This document shows positions 18,181 through 27,035 of a stretch of 34,501 bases of DNA, one piece after another. Position 1 is the first letter of the stretch. Each line of letters opens with the position of its first letter. The translations under genes were made by a program, and so were the position numbers. The stretch is from an archaeon (GTDB lineage Archaea > Thermoproteota > Thermoprotei_A > Marsarchaeales > Marsarchaeaceae): assembly GCA_021800035.1 (NCBI GenBank), contig JAJYZJ010000020.1:1-34501 (forward strand). The letters run 5' to 3'. The notes under the pieces are model-generated. The model saw nothing but the letters and a program-made list of their open reading frames with translations. It had not been told where the DNA came from and searched no databases.

Positions 18181-18200
18181 CCTCACTCTCCTGAGTGAGG
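18181..18200 (+). terminator. hairpin downstream of the beta-helix gene
   Basis: CCTCACTC-TCCT-GAGTGAGG is a perfect 8-bp stem with a 4-nt loop, 43 nt after the stop. No T tract follows, so it may be a 3'-end stabilising hairpin rather than a classic terminator. Confidence 0.4.
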
Positions 18201-19237
18201 CGAAAATGAGCCAAACATTCAAATGCTTCAGGCGTTATCCTACCTTTCCTCGGGCAGTAAAGAATTTGAGCGTGTAGAGGTCACGGCCTCTGTAACCCAG
18301 CCGGGATGAATTTGTGGGCAGTGCGCGCGACAACTAGGGCTTGAAGACTGCAAACGTTGGCTGTCAGAGAATGTCGCATCATTTGAGCATCCATGCGAGC
18401 AGCGGCCCAGACTTGTGTGGGCTGACACCTGCGAAACGGATAACATGCTGCGAACGGAATCGTCCCACGAATCGCTTTGTTACGCGCAAATTCTGTTTAA
18501 GTATTCCTTACACTTCGGTTAAATGCGTTTCTCAATTTTCTACCTGCCTTCTGCCGCGATAGTGGGCAAGCCGGTTTAAGGAGTCGTTGCTAGCTCCATC
18601 CTGAAGACGTGTCGGCACGCTTGAGGCTTCGCGAGCTCGCTGGACAACATTACAATATTACAAAGCTCGCAACAGCTTAGCATTGCTCATGGATGCAGAG
18701 TTCATACCAACCTCAGGCCAGGCTCGAATTCTTACTCCTCATAATCAAATACAGTAAGGCGAAAGGTTTACCAATTATGGGCGATTGGGAGTTGAGTTTC
18801 TCTTACGTTTTGAGCCAAAACTCCAGGCACCCAGATGTGGCCATAACGATTTGGATATTGGTAATTCGAAGCTTCCAAACTTTGGCCAATGATATACTTC
18901 CGTCGAATTTTGTTATAAACAGAGATAGGTCCAACCTCTACGCAAAAAGTCACGGAAGCTGCGACGATATCTGCCTGCTGAGAAGCATAATGGCTTCTCG
19001 CCGCTGTAAATTAAACTGCTTGCTCCAGAGTACTTCCTCCAAGCCGTGCTTTAGATTTTCGGCAAATGTGGTATAACTGGGCCCACGTAGTGACTGCTCT
19101 GGCGTTTCGTTCCGTGGAATTGGAAGGAGGCTCAGTCAGTCAGGTCGGAACTCCTGCAAGATGCTTTAGTGCGCCTTGCCTTGCGTTACGCAGTTAGACA
19201 CCTGACTCGGGCGGGTGAGGGGGAACATTCAACCGTG
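18201..19237. other. gene-free stretch between the two surface-protein genes
   Basis: About 1 kb. Open frames of 73 and 127 codons (18341-18562 and 18693-19076, plus) and 61-68 codons (minus) exist, but none has a domain, a hydrophobicity pattern or a convincing promoter. I see no RNA gene. Confidence 0.35.
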
Positions 19238-19245
19238 TTTAAAAG
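19238..19245 (+). promoter_or_regulatory. TATA-like element of the 19296 surface protein
   Basis: GTTTAAAA lies ~55 nt before the ATG, so a leader of ~25-30 nt is predicted, unlike most genes here. Confidence 0.35.
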
Positions 19246-19295
19246 GCCTTCAATACAGTAGGATTAATTCAATCGTGCCGGTATAGGGTGTTATC

Positions 19296-20318
19296 ATGAA
19301 CGGCAAAATCTTACTGGTTGCCATTTTATCGGTGTTTATTGCAGCTACCCCGGTGGTCTACGCCTCAACTCTCAAGGTGACATTGAATCCATCCACTAGG
19401 AAGGCTGACATTGTGAGCACCGCGGTTACTACATTTGTTCTCACTTACCCCGCTGGCTCTGGTCTGTCGCATTACCTTGGAAATTACAGCTCCGAGGTAA
19501 ATTGGTCCGGTTCATTCAGCGCTGCAAATTCAGGGGTCCAAGACTTTGGTGACGCACTTGATCAGGGCAATCAGGATAATCAGGGTAACCAGGACAATCA
19601 GCATCTTCAGGTGCAGAGCATGAACATTACCTACGAGCTGAGTTCAAAGGGTAACAACACAGCTTTCGTGCTAAGGAAGACAACCGTAATATCGGCAGAG
19701 GTGCTTGGCGCATTTACTCCGGTTAACAATACGGTCAGAGTGAACATGAGATGGGTGCCATTCGTAGTCAGGGGCGCCATGAAATTTGATCTTGATGGTC
19801 ATGAGTTGGACGTGAATCTCGCAGGTTCCGCCATGAGTTATCAGCTTGGCGAAAGACCGTTTGCACAGGCCGCAATTGCTTCAATGTTTGGGGGCTACCC
19901 CATCTGGCAGGCATCGACCCTCAACTTTTCTGCTCTGAACTCAAACCTGAGTACTTGGACGAGGAGCTATAACTCGATTACGAATACAACAACCTACTCG
20001 AAGACCATTGCCGGCGAGTCAAGTATCAACGTTTCTGCAAGCTATAACGGCCAGACCTATACAATGTCGATGCGTTCTGACCCGTCGGCTCAGGTAGTAG
20101 TGAAAGGCTACGCAGTAGCCTCGGGAAACAGCCTGATAGTAGAGCGGACTCCTCTACTGCTCAGCTTCGTGCTGTGGGTGGGGGTGGGCGCCTTTCTAGC
20201 TGCGGCCGCAGTCGGGACGACCCTGTATTTGAGGAGGCGCACTACTCAAAGGGCGGGCGGGCCGCGGCTGGGGCAATCCCAGCCTGCCCTTCCAACGGCG
20301 ACTGGCGCCTCCTCATAA
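19296..20318 (+). CDS. secreted, C-terminally anchored protein of unknown function
   Basis: Residues 1-24 are a signal peptide (KILLVAILSVFIAATPVVYA, cleavage near YAS). A large extracellular part rich in Asn, Ser and Thr follows, with many N-x-S/T sites. Around residues 89-102 a short low-complexity run repeats QGNQDN. A C-terminal membrane helix (LSFVLWVGVGAFLAAAAVGTTLYL) is followed by a stop-transfer RRRTTQR and a ~25-residue cytoplasmic tail. The layout matches the neighbouring beta-helix protein: signal, ectodomain, single anchor. I recognise no domain. Separate transcription is likely given the 1.1-kb gap. Confidence 0.82.
   Translation: MNGKILLVAILSVFIAATPVVYASTLKVTLNPSTRKADIVSTAVTTFVLTYPAGSGLSHYLGNYSSEVNWSGSFSAANSGVQDFGDALDQGNQDNQGNQDNQHLQVQSMNITYELSSKGNNTAFVLRKTTVISAEVLGAFTPVNNTVRVNMRWVPFVVRGAMKFDLDGHELDVNLAGSAMSYQLGERPFAQAAIASMFGGYPIWQASTLNFSALNSNLSTWTRSYNSITNTTTYSKTIAGESSINVSASYNGQTYTMSMRSDPSAQVVVKGYAVASGNSLIVERTPLLLSFVLWVGVGAFLAAAAVGTTLYLRRRTTQRAGGPRLGQSQPALPTATGASS
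19562..19600 (+). repeat. imperfect 12-nt tandem repeat coding for QGNQDN
   Basis: CAGGGCAATCAGGATAATCA is followed by a diverged second copy (CAGGGTAACCAGGACAATCAG), a short in-frame tandem repeat that adds a Gln/Asn/Asp-rich linker to the surface protein. Confidence 0.7.
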
Positions 20319-21262
20319 CTGAAGTCATGACCCGCTAATCATCACGTTCATGAGGTATGAAGTTGAACTACGCCTCTAATCTTTGAACGCTTTGGCGTGC
20401 CGTTCCTGCGCAGGCGCGTTTACGGGAACACAGGGCACTGCGGTCCGGCGCTCACCTATCACGTGCAATATGCCTTTCAGCAGAATCTATTCCCAATCAA
20501 GACTCAATTCGACTGGATGTACCTGTTGCTTCTTTACCTTTTATGATTTTCCTCCCAGTCCAGCTAGGTCCCAGCTAGTGGTTGACCTCTTGGCATAGCC
20601 TCCAGTGTCGCAAAATAATCGCGTATACTTTAATGCGTACCTCATCCAACGCTTGTATCAACAGCGCCGCTCGTGATGGAAGTTGCGCGACTTCCTAGAT
20701 GAGTAGGCAGAAATCAGCCGGAGCTCTGAAATACGAAGTGCTCCATTCCACTCTCCTGAGATTGGATTCGCATTCGTCAGATTCTTTGATACCTTCATGT
20801 GCGACCGGGAAACCTCAGTCTGCCCCAGATTAGGATTTGTTCGTCGGAGACACATTCTTGATGTGTCTTATCCCACGGATGTCTCCTTCTTCAGATGCCA
20901 TTTCCATCTCGATTTTCTCCTCGACGCGTTGACACCGCATGCCCTGTAAGTTGTACCAATGGGAAATATAATATCAATACGCATTAGAGTGGAAGCCGAA
21001 GGTGGTGCCCTTTTGCTTTCGTCCTTCCCGGAACAAACTGCATTCGCTCGAACCGGGTGAGTTAGTCGCGTCGATTCGAACCCATGCCCGAGTACTTTAT
21101 GTCAGCCGGCTCACAAATGATGCTAATTTTCGAATCTGTCAAACTAGTCATTTGTCTGCAAAGTCCAAACGAGATCTAGCTTGGCTCCCCCCAACGTTCA
21201 AAATATTGGCAAGTAACTGCTCTCCCGTCGAATACACTCTATTTCCAAAGAACTTCTTAGGG
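20319..21262. other. gene-free stretch
   Basis: About 940 nt after the surface-protein gene. Frames of 71 codons (20383-20598) and 95 codons (21002-21289) on the plus strand and 65 codons on the minus show no domains. The last one overlaps the end of the MFS gene. A TATA-like ACTTTAATGC near 20626 could start a small transcript, but no structure is evident. Confidence 0.35.
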
Positions 21263-22399
21263 TTAGCGACCGCCGGCTTGAACTTCTGATTCATCTGCAA
21301 CTAGGGTCGCCGATTTCCCACGAGACTCATTTCTGAGAAGAAGATAAAATAGTAGCCCGCCGACAAGCTGGAAAGCGCCTCCAACTTCCAAAGGCAGATC
21401 CTGCATAACAGTAAGGAGGTATCCGCCCACAGAAGAGGAGCCGAGCGCAGCTCTGTTCGCAACAGCGGTAATGCTTGTGGCTGTCCCCATCTCGCCAGAA
21501 CCAACTCCACCGATCGTGACCGCAGAACGCGTGGGTACGCCTACGCCAGCGGATATTCCTCGCACGACGTAGAGCGCTGCCACGGCTAGTGCAGGCACCG
21601 GTAGGACCATGAGAGCGAGAAGCAACCCGTTTATAACTCGAGAAGATGCAGCAATCAGAATCTGGTTATTTTCTCTGCTAACCCTGTGTGCAAACAGGGA
21701 AGAAAACGCAGATACAGCGGAGGAGGCGGTGTAAATCGCAGAAATTTCCACGGGACCAATCCCGAGCGAATATTTAAACCAGAGAGGAAGCAGAGGGATT
21801 GCCAGACCGATTCCGATTCCGCTCACGAAGTTTGAAAGTGAAACCTTGGTCACAAACTTCCCGCTGGATTTTGAAAGAATGGAGCCATGCTTAACGAACT
21901 TCGGTTCCCTCACATAAAGAAGTGCGATGAAACTACAGGTTGAGATGGCAGCAGACAGACCGAACAGAGCCCGAAAGGCACCAATTACTCCTAACGGCAT
22001 ATCAAGCGATGCGTGCAAGGCAAGCATGGCCGTCCCTGCGATGGAGGCTATTCCTCCGACAAACGTGAGTCGTCCGATCCGCTTTATCCGTTCATTGCGA
22101 TCAGCGAACAAACGTCCCACTAAGGCAGTTGACCCTGGTCCGAACGCCCCTCTTAGACCTCCCCCTCCTTGGCCCCCGAATCCTCCTAGGGAGGCCGCGA
22201 AGATAATTAGATTCAGATTTCCGGTCAGGGCTAGGAGGGTTGCTGCAGCTGTAAAGAGCGCCTCCACGATCAGCAACACCTCCTTGTAACCGTATCTATC
22301 TCCGAGCAGGCCATAGAGGACGAGCAGTGCTACTTGAGCCAGAATCATCACGAGAAAACTTACACCGATGATTATTGGGTTGTAACCGAGAGCGGACAT
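21263..22399 (-). CDS. major facilitator superfamily transporter (first canonical start shown; real N-terminus lies upstream)
   Basis: A polytopic membrane protein with the MFS signature GLLGDRYGYKEVLL after helix 2 and a glycine-rich segment GGFGGQGGGGLRGAFGPG before helix 4. About eleven hydrophobic helices are visible from the ATG at 22399. The same frame stays open upstream to a TAG near 22575 and encodes an obvious first helix (ISRALRSVAIAFSTLALPLY), so the true start must be upstream. That extension contains no ATG, GTG or TTG; an ATT at 22520-22522 is one possible start. Substrate unknown. It may be an exporter of small molecules. Confidence 0.85.
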   Translation of the reverse strand: MSALGYNPIIIGVSFLVMILAQVALLVLYGLLGDRYGYKEVLLIVEALFTAAATLLALTGNLNLIIFAASLGGFGGQGGGGLRGAFGPGSTALVGRLFADRNERIKRIGRLTFVGGIASIAGTAMLALHASLDMPLGVIGAFRALFGLSAAISTCSFIALLYVREPKFVKHGSILSKSSGKFVTKVSLSNFVSGIGIGLAIPLLPLWFKYSLGIGPVEISAIYTASSAVSAFSSLFAHRVSRENNQILIAASSRVINGLLLALMVLPVPALAVAALYVVRGISAGVGVPTRSAVTIGGVGSGEMGTATSITAVANRAALGSSSVGGYLLTVMQDLPLEVGGAFQLVGGLLFYLLLRNESRGKSATLVADESEVQAGGR

Positions 22400-22522
22400 G
22401 TAGAGCGGGAGGGCGAGAGTAGAGAATGCGATAGCGACGCTTCTAAGAGCACGCGAGATAGCTAGCGAGATGAAGCTCTTTTCTAACTGCTTTGGGTCTC
22501 GCGGTCCTCCCTTTGGCTCAAT

Positions 22523-22981
22523 CTCTTCCGTTCTGATCTCCCCGGCGGAGCTACGGTTGCAACCACTTACCTAAACGTCTAACGAGCGATTCGGATAGCG
22601 CTTACTGCTGAACCGTGAGCGGCATCCGTTCCCAGTCTGCATTCTGGATTCCGTGCTCCTATTCTTCTCTTCCAGATTGTAAACGAGCACAACCCACTTA
22701 GAACGGCTTCCCTCCTTTCTCAGACTTTCCTTTTCAGAACATTCCACTGAACTCTTGTAAGAGAGAGGTCACTACGAACTGGTTATTCCCGCTCTTTATG
22801 CATGGTAGGACCTGATTTTGACTTTGGTAGAAAAGTTTCATTCTCCCGTTTAGGATCAGGTTCAGGCGCCAACTCATAAGCAGAGTCGCCGAGGGCTCAG
22901 CATGCAATGGTTTGCGGCGTTGCACTGGCTAGGGGCGCATAGATTGGCTTCGAAGCGGAATCTAGGGCTTATGTAGCAGCT
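22523..22981. other. gene-poor stretch between the MFS and SIS genes
   Basis: Contains the upstream part of the MFS reading frame to ~22575, then ~400 nt with only a 63-codon minus-strand frame (22734-22925) that has no recognisable feature. Confidence 0.35.
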
Positions 22982-23983
22982 TCAATAAATCATTTGGTCA
23001 CTTATTCGCAGTTTTTGCTTCGCTGTGAGAAACCTCGGAGTCACGATCCCTCTCCGCTTGGCCGCGATCAGCACACTCAATTGAGAGACGAACACGCCAT
23101 AGAATATCTTTTCCAGCTCCGTTGAGCCCTTTAGCTCTATTACTGTTGATTCGTAACCTTGTCCCTTTAGAGCGCTTTCAAGCTTCTTCCCAATGTTAAA
23201 GGGATCAAGGAATAAGAGGATGCTGACTGAGTCCGACTTGCTCAGACTGAGTAGGTGCGTATGACTGAATTCTTCCAGGAGAACAGAGTGAGCCTTGGCG
23301 CCCAGGATTTCTTGCATTTTTGCGGCATAGTAAATTGAGATAGGGTAAGCTATGGAGTTGCCAAGAAAATAGTTAACACCCGGTCGATGCATAACTTCTC
23401 TGCAGTCCTTACTCGCCGCCTCCCAGACTTTCCCAAAATTGCAAGTTAGCTTCTCGGCCGAAGCCATTAGGCTCCCAAGCAGTGAGATGCTGAAGGACAG
23501 TAGACCCGGGGATTTGGGCACGTACTTCATTGGCAACTCCACTGTTTCCTTAGTGGCTAAGGCAAGCGGGCTTTCGGTGTCGGCAGTGAATGCAATTGTG
23601 TTCTTCGCAGTGTTACGCACCAGTTTGGCGGCTGATATATTCGAGGAGGTTCTCCCCGAGACTGAAATAAAATAGACCTGTTTACCTTCCGCCATTTCGG
23701 GAGTGGCCGCAAGAGCGTACGGGTCGCACGATAGGTATCTTCCGCGCGAGAAGTATGAGGTGGCTAGCGCAGCAGCGTAGGAATCCCCAGCGCCTACGAA
23801 TATCGCTCCAGCGGAAGCCCTTGGTATTCTAGTCTTTAGAAACGCATCCAGGACCTTTGGCTGAGTGGCCGTCTCCTCTAGGAGTTTGCCGATTCTGTCT
23901 TGCACCAATCTGATTCTGGGGAGAGAGTTATAGAAATCGCGGGCCCTAGGCGAGCGCTGCAGTTTGTCAATATACGACTTCAA
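22982..23983 (-). CDS. SIS-domain (phosphosugar-binding) protein
   Basis: Two sugar-isomerase (SIS) domains in tandem, as in the isomerase half of glucosamine-6-phosphate synthase. The first has GAIFVGAGDSYAAALATSYF and the phosphate-binding VSGRTSSNISAAKLV. The second spans roughly residues 200-320 and includes the EILGAKAHSVLLEEFSHTH segment. No glutaminase domain is attached, so it is an aldose-ketose isomerase, a deaminase-like enzyme or a sensor of a sugar phosphate. The TTG start is 11 nt after the stop of the peptidase-like gene, so the two form an operon. The length of 333 aa is normal for stand-alone SIS proteins. Confidence 0.88.
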   Translation of the reverse strand: MKSYIDKLQRSPRARDFYNSLPRIRLVQDRIGKLLEETATQPKVLDAFLKTRIPRASAGAIFVGAGDSYAAALATSYFSRGRYLSCDPYALAATPEMAEGKQVYFISVSGRTSSNISAAKLVRNTAKNTIAFTADTESPLALATKETVELPMKYVPKSPGLLSFSISLLGSLMASAEKLTCNFGKVWEAASKDCREVMHRPGVNYFLGNSIAYPISIYYAAKMQEILGAKAHSVLLEEFSHTHLLSLSKSDSVSILLFLDPFNIGKKLESALKGQGYESTVIELKGSTELEKIFYGVFVSQLSVLIAAKRRGIVTPRFLTAKQKLRISDQMIY

Positions 23984-23994
23984 TTGACGCTGGG

Positions 23995-25689
23995 TTATCT
24001 TTTTCTTCCTGCTAGCTTCCTCGCAAATGTCCTCAGGCGATTTATGTAAATGCTTCTCGGTGGGTAACCCATTGAGCTTGCATACGCATTGAATTTCACG
24101 AGCTTCTTTGGATTATTCTGTATTGTCCTCTGAACGGATCTGATGTCTTGGCCCACCACGGCATAGCAGGTCGCGTAGCCAGGGAAGATTCCCTCATGCG
24201 CGGGAAATAGTTGGTAGAATACTGTCCTCCGAGAGAGTCCAGTCTTCCTCTCGGCCCACCTCAGAAACTCAATCAGATTTTGCTTTCCGCTGTTGATGCG
24301 GGTGTCTCCAATTACACGTAAGAATCTGACAACTCTGAAACGGTAGGTGGCAAACTCTAATTCTTCGAGAAACTGCTCAAAGCCGCCGAACTCTTCAAGC
24401 ATTAGCAGAAATTTCCTCTCTGCAATCGTACGGGCAGAAGGCTTCTTCTTCCGGATTCTGTAAAGCAAGTTCAGAAATTCGAGCTCTCTCTGGAACGCGA
24501 GCCCTTCCGCGGATGTTCCTGAATTCGGAGAAGACAGGATTTCTGTTATAGTGGGCCTAGCAGCATAGGCGGTCGCGCTATTGCTAAAGTGTACGCAGTG
24601 TCCGTACTCCTCGTGGATCAGGGTATTCACCAAATCTGCAAAACCCTCGGGGGGTGCCCTTTTCGGGTCTATGGTAAGGTAATAGAACTGGTAGGGCTTT
24701 GTCGTCAGGCTATCGAATCCCTGAGCTGCCGCGGTAGGCAATATGGGGGCGAGGTAAGGAGGAGTTTCCACGACACTTACTCTGTAGCCGGGATTAATTC
24801 CCACAATGGATTCGGCAATGAGAGGCTGGATTATTTTTCGAATACGCTTGGTCGTGTCAAGTGCCTGTTTCCCGCTCACCCCAGGTCTTGCTTTCAAGCG
24901 GGCGTAAACCGCTTCGGGCTCGTCATCACAGTTAAGCCTCTTAGAAAGTTTTCTTGTGGCGACCAGAAATTTTGGTAAATCTTGGTCTAACCAATTGAGT
25001 GCTCTTCTTTCCAGCTCTTTCCAGGATTCGGCGTAATCGAATCCGAATTTGAGCGCCCGGGGATAAAATTTCTCCCGACCCAGGTCTGCTCCTTTGTCCA
25101 GCATAATTTTTTCAACTTCTTCAAACTCTCCAAGAGTAAATCCCGGTACCTGGTAAGCCGACCTAAACTCATCCACCTTCTTCCTTAATTTGCCAACACT
25201 TTCAAGGAGAGCAGGCTCCTTCGCCTCGCGCTCGAGCATGTTGATTACTTCGAGCGCCCCGAGCGCCTGGTACTGTGCAAGAATTTTTACGGCAACCGTG
25301 TACTCTCTACCCTCGAGAAACCTGAGCCAGGCGTCGAGCGACTCCGCTAGCGACCGGGTTAGAGGCTCAAGGTGCGCTGCCTTCAGCCCCTCCTTGATCA
25401 GGTGAACTGAAATGGCCTGAGTGACTTGGGCGACGCCAACTCCGGGCTCCTCGAATTCCATTGACACTTCGATTGAGTCTAGGAATTTTCGAACTAGCGT
25501 ATCTTTGGGTCCGCACAGCTTTCTCAGCTCATTAATGCGATTGATTGCGTTCGAGAGGTTCTCCGAACTGAGTATCATCACTTTTCCGGCATATTCTCTG
25601 AGGCCCATGGCATACGCGTCAGAGGGATTCAGCTCACAATACAGCTCGAACACTTTTTTCTCGAGCCGCGTCATAGGAGGAAGCTTCAC
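23995..25689 (-). CDS. DUF885-like putative zinc metallopeptidase
   Basis: A 564-residue, mostly helical protein. A peptidase-like centre is seen at residues 358-368 (IHEEYGHCVHF), with a likely third ligand in GTSAEGLAF (Glu395), 31 residues after the second His. The spacing HE-EYG-H is one residue shorter than the DUF885 HExxPGHH form and differs from plain HExxH, so zinc binding is probable but not certain. A later LFPAHEGIFPGYATCYAVG-type segment near the C-terminus matches the Tyr/His-rich substrate loop of the family. The GTG start at 25689 could be replaced by ATG 25674. No signal peptide is seen. It is followed after 11 nt by the SIS-domain gene. Confidence 0.8.
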   Translation of the reverse strand: MKLPPMTRLEKKVFELYCELNPSDAYAMGLREYAGKVMILSSENLSNAINRINELRKLCGPKDTLVRKFLDSIEVSMEFEEPGVGVAQVTQAISVHLIKEGLKAAHLEPLTRSLAESLDAWLRFLEGREYTVAVKILAQYQALGALEVINMLEREAKEPALLESVGKLRKKVDEFRSAYQVPGFTLGEFEEVEKIMLDKGADLGREKFYPRALKFGFDYAESWKELERRALNWLDQDLPKFLVATRKLSKRLNCDDEPEAVYARLKARPGVSGKQALDTTKRIRKIIQPLIAESIVGINPGYRVSVVETPPYLAPILPTAAAQGFDSLTTKPYQFYYLTIDPKRAPPEGFADLVNTLIHEEYGHCVHFSNSATAYAARPTITEILSSPNSGTSAEGLAFQRELEFLNLLYRIRKKKPSARTIAERKFLLMLEEFGGFEQFLEELEFATYRFRVVRFLRVIGDTRINSGKQNLIEFLRWAERKTGLSRRTVFYQLFPAHEGIFPGYATCYAVVGQDIRSVQRTIQNNPKKLVKFNAYASSMGYPPRSIYINRLRTFARKLAGRKR

Positions 25690-25958
25690 TGGAGGGCCAC
25701 CCCCTGTATCGTGTTGTTCCGGCCAGACCCGGAGCTGCCGGCCCTCACCTTCTTACTGAGCCTAATCCCTGAGTGAAATCTGCCACGCCTCCTACGCTTG
25801 GCATCCGGAAAAGCCTTCAGAGATACAAATTTCTCATGAAACATTGGTCAATCCAGACCATGCGTCAGCTCCTTAAAGTTTGCGAAGTTTCTCCGTGGTG
25901 TGTGTTCTACATAGGAAAGAAAAGATAGAAACGCTAAACCGATTTGTGTCTGCGTGAT

Positions 25959-26576
25959 ATGGCTGACCATAGAACAGTGCGACGCTCAGCGTTGGTAGTT
26001 GTTGACTTTCAGCGGGATTTCTGTGATGGCGGAGCGCTAGCAGTCAAAGGAGCGGACGAATTGCTTCAACAGCTCAATCTCCTTGTTCGCGCCTTTGAGC
26101 GCGCACGCCTGCCGGTCTTCTTCACTCGCGACTGGCACCCTCCAAACCATTGCTCATTCAGGAGTTATGGGGGCGCGTGGCCGCCTCACTGCGTGAAGGG
26201 CACTTCGGGCGCGCAGTTTCACCCTATGCTTGAGCTACCCGGGGACGCCTTCGTGATAAGTAAGGCGACTTCTGCTGACAAAGAAGCCTATTCCGGATTT
26301 CAAGGTACGGACCTAGAGCGCAGACTGAGGCGGCTGGGCGTAGAGCGAGTCTACGTATGTGGCCTCGCAACCGAATACTGTGTGAAAAATACGGTCCTAG
26401 ACGCGCTCACTCTGGGGTTCGAGGTCAGAGTGGTGGTAGACTGTATTCGGGGCGTGAACCTGAAACGCACCGACTCCGCAAATGCAGTTCGTTCGATGTT
26501 TTCAGCCGGAGCGAAACCCATGGTTGCGGCTCGCGCTGCGAGAGTCGTTGAGCGCGAATTTGCTAGTGCATATTAA
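25959..26576 (+). CDS. pncA: nicotinamidase (isochorismatase-family hydrolase)
   Basis: Converts nicotinamide to nicotinate in NAD salvage. With ATG 25959 as start (205 aa), the catalytic triad is Asp16 (VVVDFQRDFC), Lys102 (ISKATSADKEAYSGF) and Cys141 (GLATEYCVKNT). The metal ligands are Asp58, His60 and His77 (TRDWHPPNH, WPPHCVKGT). The cis-peptide region and the DxxVxG-like VVDCIRGV strand are also present. An upstream in-frame TTG at 25944 is less likely, since the ATG start is adjacent and matches family N-termini. Cytoplasmic. It stands alone between minus-strand genes. Confidence 0.93.
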   Translation: MADHRTVRRSALVVVDFQRDFCDGGALAVKGADELLQQLNLLVRAFERARLPVFFTRDWHPPNHCSFRSYGGAWPPHCVKGTSGAQFHPMLELPGDAFVISKATSADKEAYSGFQGTDLERRLRRLGVERVYVCGLATEYCVKNTVLDALTLGFEVRVVVDCIRGVNLKRTDSANAVRSMFSAGAKPMVAARAARVVEREFASAY

Positions 26577-26582
26577 GCTAAA

Positions 26583-26588
26583 TTTTTT
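26583..26588 (+). terminator. candidate oligo-T terminator after nicotinamidase
   Basis: Six T on the coding strand begin six bases after the stop codon, in ATTTTTTAAGG. The site could alternatively act as a TATA-like element for an unseen downstream transcript. Confidence 0.4.
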
Positions 26589-27035
26589 AAGGGGTGCGAA
26601 CCAAAACAGCCGCGCGCAAACAAGCCTCGGTCGAGCTGTGCTAGGACGCGTCTTCAGCTGGACGGCGTACAACAAAATCTGTTCTCATCTGTGGGTTAAT
26701 TCAGAAATTTCAGCTTCGAAAGGCCAGGTTTTGTTACATGAAGAAGGCTTGGAACAGATTATGGACATATCAAACCTAGGACGCTCGATGAAGGCGCGAC
26801 CTAGGAAGGCCTCGCTAGCTTCACTGCACCAAACTTCCACTTCGTATTAAATTGAGTAGTTTCTTGTAGTTGTGGAGGCACCGCCGGGTGTCAGCGGGCG
26901 AGCACCTTAGTTTGCGGTCGCTATATGCCTAATCCGAACCATCGCCGCAAAGACAGAAATTGAATATGCACAGAGCCTTTTTTGCACCATTGCAAGCGAG
27001 AAATGATATCAGTAACCTATCCGGTATCCAAATTT
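26589..27035. other. gene-free stretch
   Basis: About 450 nt with two CCTAGG palindromes ~25 nt apart (near 26777 and 26801) and no credible gene or RNA structure. Confidence 0.35.

Noticed and set aside
17606-18214. 202-codon minus-strand frame, hydrophobic in places
   Set aside because: Antisense of the beta-helix repeats; the Val/Ile/Pro-rich composition is a by-product of the coding strand.
18693-19076. 127-codon plus-strand frame
   Set aside because: No domain, no promoter at the right distance and cysteine-rich patches typical of random frames.
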